A DNA stretch of 15,144 nucleotides from Hyphomicrobiales bacterium (GTDB lineage Bacteria; Pseudomonadota; Alphaproteobacteria; Rhizobiales; HXMU1428-3): NCBI GenBank assembly GCA_021775385.1, contig JAJFHW010000144.1:1-15144 (forward strand), read 5' to 3'. Made by a program: the position numbers and the translations under genes. This document shows, piece after piece, positions 13,862 to 15,144 of the stretch. Position 1 is the stretch's first letter. Each line of letters opens with the position of its first letter. The notes under the pieces were generated by a model. It saw only the letters and a program-made list of their open reading frames with translations. It searched no databases and was not told where the DNA came from.

Positions 13862-15144
13862 TTGGGAGAAACTGTTCCCATACTGTTACCCGTTTTGCTC
13901 AACCAGACTTATGATTATCTGGTAAAGGGCGAAGCTGATTTATTAGCAGACCCGGCTCTCGACCAGGATTTGAACTTAAATCCGGGAGATTTTGTGCGCG
14001 TGCCTTTTGGGCGACAAGAGCGCATCGGCATAGTCTGGCGCAAAAACATCGAGCCAATAGATGAGCATGGCGTGGTCATCTCAAAGCCGGTTAATCCATC
14101 AAAACTCAAAGCTGTCATCGATAAAATCGACGTGCCCCCATTGCCAATGGTCTCCATGAAATTTGCTGAATGGGTTGCAAATTATACCCTCAGCCCATTA
14201 GGCATGGTGCTCCGCATGATGATGAGCGCCAAGCAAGCTTTTCAAACGCCTAAACCTAGATTTGGTGTTTCATACACGGGATCAAAACCAGCAAAAATGA
14301 CACCGGCAAGAGAAAAGGTCTTAGGCGTCCTTACCAATGACTTTGTCTGGACAAAAACCAATTTAGCTGCCGAAGCAGGCGTTTCCACCGCGGTTATTGA
14401 TGGCTTAGTCAAAACAGGTAGCCTGGTGCAAGCTGAGTTGGCACCAGAGAGGATGACCAGACCACGCGCAAACTTCCAGCAACCAGAATTTAAAGAAGAA
14501 CAAATCGAAGCCGCCCACAGAATGCGCGGAATAGGCAATTCAAATGCCTTTCAAGTCGGCCTGCTAGATGGTGTGACCGGCTCAGGTAAAACAGAAGTCT
14601 ACTTCGAAGCCATCGCTGGTGCTTTAGAAACTGGCCGCCAGGTCCTGGTTTTACTTCCAGAAATCTCCCTAACGAACCAGTTCTTAGATCGCTTTAAAGT
14701 CCGCTTTGGTTGCAAACCAGCAAGCTGGCACTCAGGCATAGGCGAAGGTGAGCGCGCCCGCATCTGGCGCGGTGTAGCAAACGGTGAGGTAAAGGCTGTT
14801 ATTGGCGCGCGGTCCGCTTTGTTCCTCCCCTATCAAGACTTAGGCCTCATCGTGGTCGATGAAGAACATGACGCAGGCTATAAGCAAGAAACCAATGTCA
14901 TGTATCACGCAAGAGACATGGCAGTAGTTAGAGGCTCCATCGGCAAATGCGGTGTTGTCTTAGCATCCGCAACACCGTCGCTTGAAAGTTTGGTCAACGC
15001 CGATCAAGGGCGCTACGCCCATATCAAACTTCGCACCCGCTTTTATGGGGCCGAGCTGCCTGAAATGACAGCAATAGACATGAAAAAAGACCCGCCAGAT
15101 CGCGGCAAGTGGCTCAGCCCTCTTCTGGTCGCAGCGGTAAATGA
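13862..15144 (+). CDS. priA: PriA, primosomal replication-restart helicase (5' part, runs off window)
   Basis: PriA recognises stalled or repaired forks and reloads the replicative helicase. The frame is open from the TTG at 13862 to the window end, giving 427 codons of a protein normally over 700 aa. The N-terminal 3'-end-binding domain begins VPILLPVLLNQTYDYLV. A winged-helix region follows (MTPAREKVLGVLTNDF), then the helicase core with Walker A GVTGSGKTEVY (237-247), LLPEISLTNQF, ARSALFLPY, the DEEH box at 333-336 and ASATPSLES. The zinc-binding cysteines and helicase motifs IV-VI lie beyond the window. The TTG start is chosen because AAGGAG lies 8 nt upstream and no earlier start fits the family N-terminus. 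Confidence 0.96.
   Translation, partial: MGETVPILLPVLLNQTYDYLVKGEADLLADPALDQDLNLNPGDFVRVPFGRQERIGIVWRKNIEPIDEHGVVISKPVNPSKLKAVIDKIDVPPLPMVSMKFAEWVANYTLSPLGMVLRMMMSAKQAFQTPKPRFGVSYTGSKPAKMTPAREKVLGVLTNDFVWTKTNLAAEAGVSTAVIDGLVKTGSLVQAELAPERMTRPRANFQQPEFKEEQIEAAHRMRGIGNSNAFQVGLLDGVTGSGKTEVYFEAIAGALETGRQVLVLLPEISLTNQFLDRFKVRFGCKPASWHSGIGEGERARIWRGVANGEVKAVIGARSALFLPYQDLGLIVVDEEHDAGYKQETNVMYHARDMAVVRGSIGKCGVVLASATPSLESLVNADQGRYAHIKLRTRFYGAELPEMTAIDMKKDPPDRGKWLSPLLVAAVN

Overview
The window looks like a chromosomal segment of an alphaproteobacterium with moderately low GC, most likely of the order Hyphomicrobiales (Rhizobiales). The evidence is gene order plus protein character: rdgB-hemW, then a periplasmic-binding-fold lipoprotein divergent from rsmI-yraN-gshB, and later a short transaldolase divergent from priA. 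No rRNA, tRNA, CRISPR array, transposase or phage gene is visible.

Layout. Positions 1-151 hold a tandem array of a 37-bp unit whose last copy supplies the ribosome binding site of rdgB (154-774). hemW follows (814-2073). Positions 2085-2322 carry a structured intergenic repeat (copy A). A predicted lipoprotein of the LpoA/penicillin-binding-protein-activator type lies on the minus strand (2329-3549). An AT-rich gap of about 450 bp precedes rsmI-yraN (overlapping) and gshB (5406-6347). A second copy of the structured repeat (copy B) follows at 6364-6565, then a two-gene operon of unrecognised envelope proteins (6616-7750).

Positions 7766-11779 form a regulatory island. On the minus strand are a DUF4399 protein, a cytochrome P460-family protein, an ECF sigma factor and its membrane anti-sigma factor. 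Divergent from these, on the plus strand, is a second ECF sigma/anti-sigma pair. A MipA/OmpV-type outer-membrane protein (minus), a transaldolase/fructose-6-phosphate-aldolase family enzyme (minus) and the 5' part of priA (plus, running off the window) complete the segment.

The housekeeping genes cover nucleotide-pool sanitation (RdgB), heme trafficking (HemW), cell-wall synthase regulation (LpoA-like), ribosome modification (RsmI), glutathione synthesis (GshB), pentose-phosphate metabolism (Tal) and replication restart (PriA). The accessory part is the sigma/anti-sigma island, probably a pair of envelope-stress or redox circuits, with P460 and DUF4399 as candidate targets.

The most unusual signal is the dispersed intergenic element. 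Its two long copies share short conserved blocks separated by hairpins whose arms differ in sequence yet still pair, and in copy B the copy-specific arm sequence recurs in several hairpins. Its 3' end contains the same hairpin module that forms the tandem array before rdgB. I do not recognise this as a named RNA or repeat family.
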